From Anseongella sp036570465 (GTDB lineage: Bacteria; Bacteroidota; Bacteroidia; Sphingobacteriales; Sphingobacteriaceae), in assembly GCA_036570465.1 (NCBI GenBank), contig DATCYD010000280.1:1-8476 (forward strand): a stretch of 8,476 bases of DNA, written 5' to 3'. Both the position numbers and the translations under genes were made by a program. Positions within the stretch are counted from its first letter, which is position 1. The number at the start of each line of letters is the position of its first letter. Below the pieces are notes generated by a model. It had not been told where the DNA came from, did no database searches, and saw only the letters and a program-made list of their open reading frames with translations. Of this stretch, positions 6,544-8,476 are shown one piece after another.

Positions 6544-7410
6544 TTGTATTGTATCTCAAAAAAATTCAATATTATCACTACTGCAACATCAAAGACCCGC
6601 GAAGCCTGGGACGGCATTGCGGTTAATTTCGACCGGTATGTCACGCCTACCGCCAACTGGGCTTTGGCCAAAACCGCCCTTCGCCTCGCATGCCTGAAGC
6701 CCGGCATGCAATTTTTGGATGTCGCATCAGGAAGCGGGGCGCTGAGTCTGCCTGCTGCCCGCCTCGGCGTAAACGTACTGGCAGTGGACATCTCTCCGGT
6801 GATGATAGAGCGGTTAAATGCGCGTGCAGAGGAAGAGGGGCTCTCCAATCTAAAAGGCCAGGTGATGGATGGTCACCAGCTTGACCTGGACGACAACACT
6901 TTTGATATCGCCGGATCGCAGTTTGGGGTGATGCTCTTTCCCGACTTCCGGCAGGGGCTCAGTGAATTGCTGAGGGTAACCCGGCCTGGCGGGACTGTTT
7001 TCCTGGTCACTTTCGGGCCCGTGCGAAAGGTCGGATTTCTTGGCTTGTTTGTGAGTGCCGTCCGGGAAGTAAAACCAGCCTTTAGCCCATTTCCACCAGA
7101 CATAGTCCCGTTACCATTCCAGGTATCTGAGGAGGGAACCCTGGAGCGAAAAATGAAAGAAGCCGGACTTCTGCATGTCCGGGTGGTTCCGGTGGCACAT
7201 TCGCTTCCTTTTCGCTCCGGAGGGGAAATGTGGAACTGGGTAACAAGCAGCAATCCGATTGCTTTGGAGATGATTTCCAGCCTGGATGACGAGCAGCGTA
7301 ATCAGGTTGTCCAACTACTGGAGAAAAGGATCCGGGAACGTTCCGGGGGGCAGGCTCGGGCCATTCTGGAAGTTGCGGTGAATATTGGCATCGGAGAGAA
7401 AGCAAAATGA
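6544..7410 (+). CDS. Class I SAM-dependent methyltransferase
   Basis: A Rossmann-fold methyltransferase of the UbiE/Methyltransf_11 type; about 288 residues if it starts at TTG 6544. Motif I LDVASGSG (6715-6738) binds S-adenosylmethionine, the acidic residue after beta-2 is the Asp of VLAVDIS, and motif III is seen as the DGHQLDLDDNTFD segment. The following AGSQFGVMLFPD, LLRVTRPGG and, later, WNWVTSSNP and RERSGG blocks match a family recalled as often lying next to TPR-LuxR regulators like the one upstream. The substrate is unknown, most likely a small molecule. The start is uncertain: family similarity begins near the TREAWDGIA segment (6595), and no ATG precedes it in frame. Options are TTG 6499, GTG 6520, TTG 6544, or a rare ATT at 6571 with an A-rich upstream stretch. 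The stop TGA overlaps the ATG of the next gene. Confidence 0.88.
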   Translation: MYCISKKFNIITTATSKTREAWDGIAVNFDRYVTPTANWALAKTALRLACLKPGMQFLDVASGSGALSLPAARLGVNVLAVDISPVMIERLNARAEEEGLSNLKGQVMDGHQLDLDDNTFDIAGSQFGVMLFPDFRQGLSELLRVTRPGGTVFLVTFGPVRKVGFLGLFVSAVREVKPAFSPFPPDIVPLPFQVSEEGTLERKMKEAGLLHVRVVPVAHSLPFRSGGEMWNWVTSSNPIALEMISSLDDEQRNQVVQLLEKRIRERSGGQARAILEVAVNIGIGEKAK

Positions 7411-7946
7411 GCAAGCAAAATTCAACAATTATGAAAAAATTAAAGTTAATGGCACTTTTGACGGCGGCGGCACTTTTTTCCTTTGCTGCTTGCGAAAAAG
7501 AAGGCCCCGTTGGCCCGCAGGGACCGGCCGGACCACAGGGTGAACAAGGCGCACCTGGTCCGAAAGGCGACAAAGGCGATCCGGGAACCGCCAATGTCGT
7601 TTATTCCGACTGGATTGATGTTAAGTTTCAGAAAACAGGCTCCTTTTGGCTCTCATCACTAAACACGCCAAAGCTGACACAGGAGATTCTTGATCACGGG
7701 CTGGTCATCGTCTATTATAAGCACACACCCAGCGGCTTTGTATATAAACTGAACTACACACTTGATGATTTATATATTATACAACAAATTAAAGTAGGCT
7801 TTATCAGGCTCCACAGCAGTTTCGACGCGTCCGACCCCTACCGGTATGTTCTTGTCCCCGGGGGCGCCCAGGCCCGGCAAAACCGGCCGTTCAATGATTT
7901 GAACGATTACCATGCCGTATGCGAATATTACGGGATACCCGAATGA
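7407..7946 (+). CDS. Collagen-like Gly-X-Y lipoprotein
   Basis: A 179-residue protein starting at the ATG that overlaps the methyltransferase stop (ATGA). A second in-frame ATG at 7431 (MKKLKLMALL) gives a more classical signal peptide and could be the real start. The hydrophobic core LMALLTAAALFSFAAC ends at Cys29, a likely lipidation site; the -3 residue is Phe, not ideal for a lipobox, but tolerable. Nine uninterrupted Gly-X-Y triplets follow (residues 33-59, bases 7503-7583), rich in GPQ, GPA, GPK and GDK, then a globular region from about 61. The C-terminal pattern YRYVLVPGG...DYHAVCEYYGIPE is a family of Bacteroidota collagen-like surface proteins that I recall well. It should sit in the outer or inner membrane facing the periplasm or the outside. 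Coupling to the methyltransferase suggests joint expression; a shared role is not evident. Confidence 0.88.
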   Translation: MSKQNSTIMKKLKLMALLTAAALFSFAACEKEGPVGPQGPAGPQGEQGAPGPKGDKGDPGTANVVYSDWIDVKFQKTGSFWLSSLNTPKLTQEILDHGLVIVYYKHTPSGFVYKLNYTLDDLYIIQQIKVGFIRLHSSFDASDPYRYVLVPGGAQARQNRPFNDLNDYHAVCEYYGIPE

Positions 7947-7962
7947 ACTAAAATCAACGAAG

Positions 7963-8476
7963 ATGAGACTACGTAAAATTCTTCCGTTCTTTCTGTTTTT
8001 AGGTCCGCTGCCCGTTCCCCTGTTTGGTCAGCAGCGGCCGCCCATCATTGATATGCACATGCACACGGGGCTCCCTCACGAGGTCCCTGCCGGAACACCC
8101 GCCCTCTGCCGTCCCGAGCCCTGTGAAGGGGATGGCCAGGCAACGGTTGACCCCACCGAACTGATGAAAAAAACGCTGGAGGCCATGGACCGCTACAACA
8201 TTGTCAAAGGGTTTCTCAGCGGTGTCGATTATTCCGCCGTCCATAAATGGGCAGCCACAAGTCCCGGACGCTTCATCGCAGCCCCGTTCATTCTGAAAGC
8301 GACGGGCCCCGGCCTGGAAAAGCTCCGGCCGCAGTACACTTCGGGGCGTTTCCGCGGTATGGGTGAAATCGGAACACAGCTCAACGGAATACCTCCGAAC
8401 GATCCATCCCTGGAACCTTATTTCAAACTGGCGGAAGCGCTTGATCTCCCGGTGCTCATTCACACATTGGGGATCG
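7963..8476 (+). CDS. Exported amidohydrolase, N-terminal part (3' end outside window)
   Basis: The frame is open from the ATG at 7963 to the end of the window (171 complete codons, no stop seen), so the gene is truncated here. It begins with a signal peptide, MRLRKILPFFLFLGPLPVPLFG, with cleavage likely near residues 22-23. The metal-binding HxH motif is in IDMHMH (residues 29-34), with His32 and His34. GEIGTQL (134-140) and PVLIHTLG (163-170, His167) are further blocks of the amidohydrolase TIM-barrel family (PF04909-like). A cysteine pair in an insertion, CRPEPC (49-54), is unusual and could form a disulfide after export. The start lies 16 bases after the lipoprotein's stop, with an A-rich leader, so it is probably in the same operon. 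The substrate cannot be inferred. An open frame on the other strand here is an antisense shadow. Confidence 0.85.
   Translation, partial: MRLRKILPFFLFLGPLPVPLFGQQRPPIIDMHMHTGLPHEVPAGTPALCRPEPCEGDGQATVDPTELMKKTLEAMDRYNIVKGFLSGVDYSAVHKWAATSPGRFIAAPFILKATGPGLEKLRPQYTSGRFRGMGEIGTQLNGIPPNDPSLEPYFKLAEALDLPVLIHTLGI

Noticed and set aside
7082..7594. Minus-strand open frame with Gly/Pro/Cys-rich start resembling a collagen-like protein
   Set aside because: The Gly-Pro pattern is the reverse complement of the real Gly-X-Y codons of the lipoprotein gene, and the rest is antisense to the methyltransferase.
7999..8463. Minus-strand open frame of 154 codons at the window end
   Set aside because: The plus strand here encodes a clear amidohydrolase with signal peptide and HxH motif; the minus frame has no recognisable features.

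Overview
The window reads as ordinary chromosomal DNA from a member of the Bacteroidota or a close relative. The evidence is indirect. There is a lipoprotein with a short Gly-X-Y collagen-like stretch, a Tat-exported Gfo/Idh/MocA oxidoreductase, and an orphan LuxE/PaaK-type acyltransferase, all typical of that phylum. Start codons lack a clear Shine-Dalgarno, and TAnnTTTG-like -7 boxes lie close to starts. No mobile element, CRISPR array, RNA gene or defence system was found.

Layout. (1) 1-950 (+): the C-terminal end of a penicillin acylase family hydrolase, coupled by an ATGA overlap to a small membrane protein. (2) 976-1950 (-): a convergent SDR-family gene that closely resembles plant GDP-mannose 3,5-epimerase and keeps all its recognised catalytic residues. 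(3) 1951-2279: a 329-base divergent intergenic region with a 100-base composite palindrome, a second hairpin and four copies of TTTTGAAGC. (4) 2280-3263 (+): the LuxE/PaaK-like adenylating enzyme. (5) 3276-4670 (-): a secreted Gfo/Idh/MocA oxidoreductase, convergent with the previous gene. (6) 4792-8476 (+): a possible functional block made of a TPR-LuxR regulator, a class I SAM methyltransferase, a collagen-like lipoprotein overlapping the methyltransferase by ATGA, and an exported amidohydrolase cut by the window end.

The most interesting part is the last block. The regulator and the methyltransferase are separated by two nearly identical palindromes (TGGGTA-GA-ATTACCC and TGGGTA-ATTACCC) centred 36 bases apart. 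They are good candidates for an operator through which the regulator or another factor controls the methyltransferase-lipoprotein pair. The methyltransferase has no ATG near the start of its conserved domain, so its start is uncertain. The other strong point is the epimerase: its active-site Cys, Tyr, Lys, Lys and Arg line up with the Arabidopsis enzyme at a constant offset. This suggests GDP-L-galactose or GDP-L-gulose formation, yet no sugar-polymer or ascorbate genes are nearby. None of this amounts to a clearly undescribed system.
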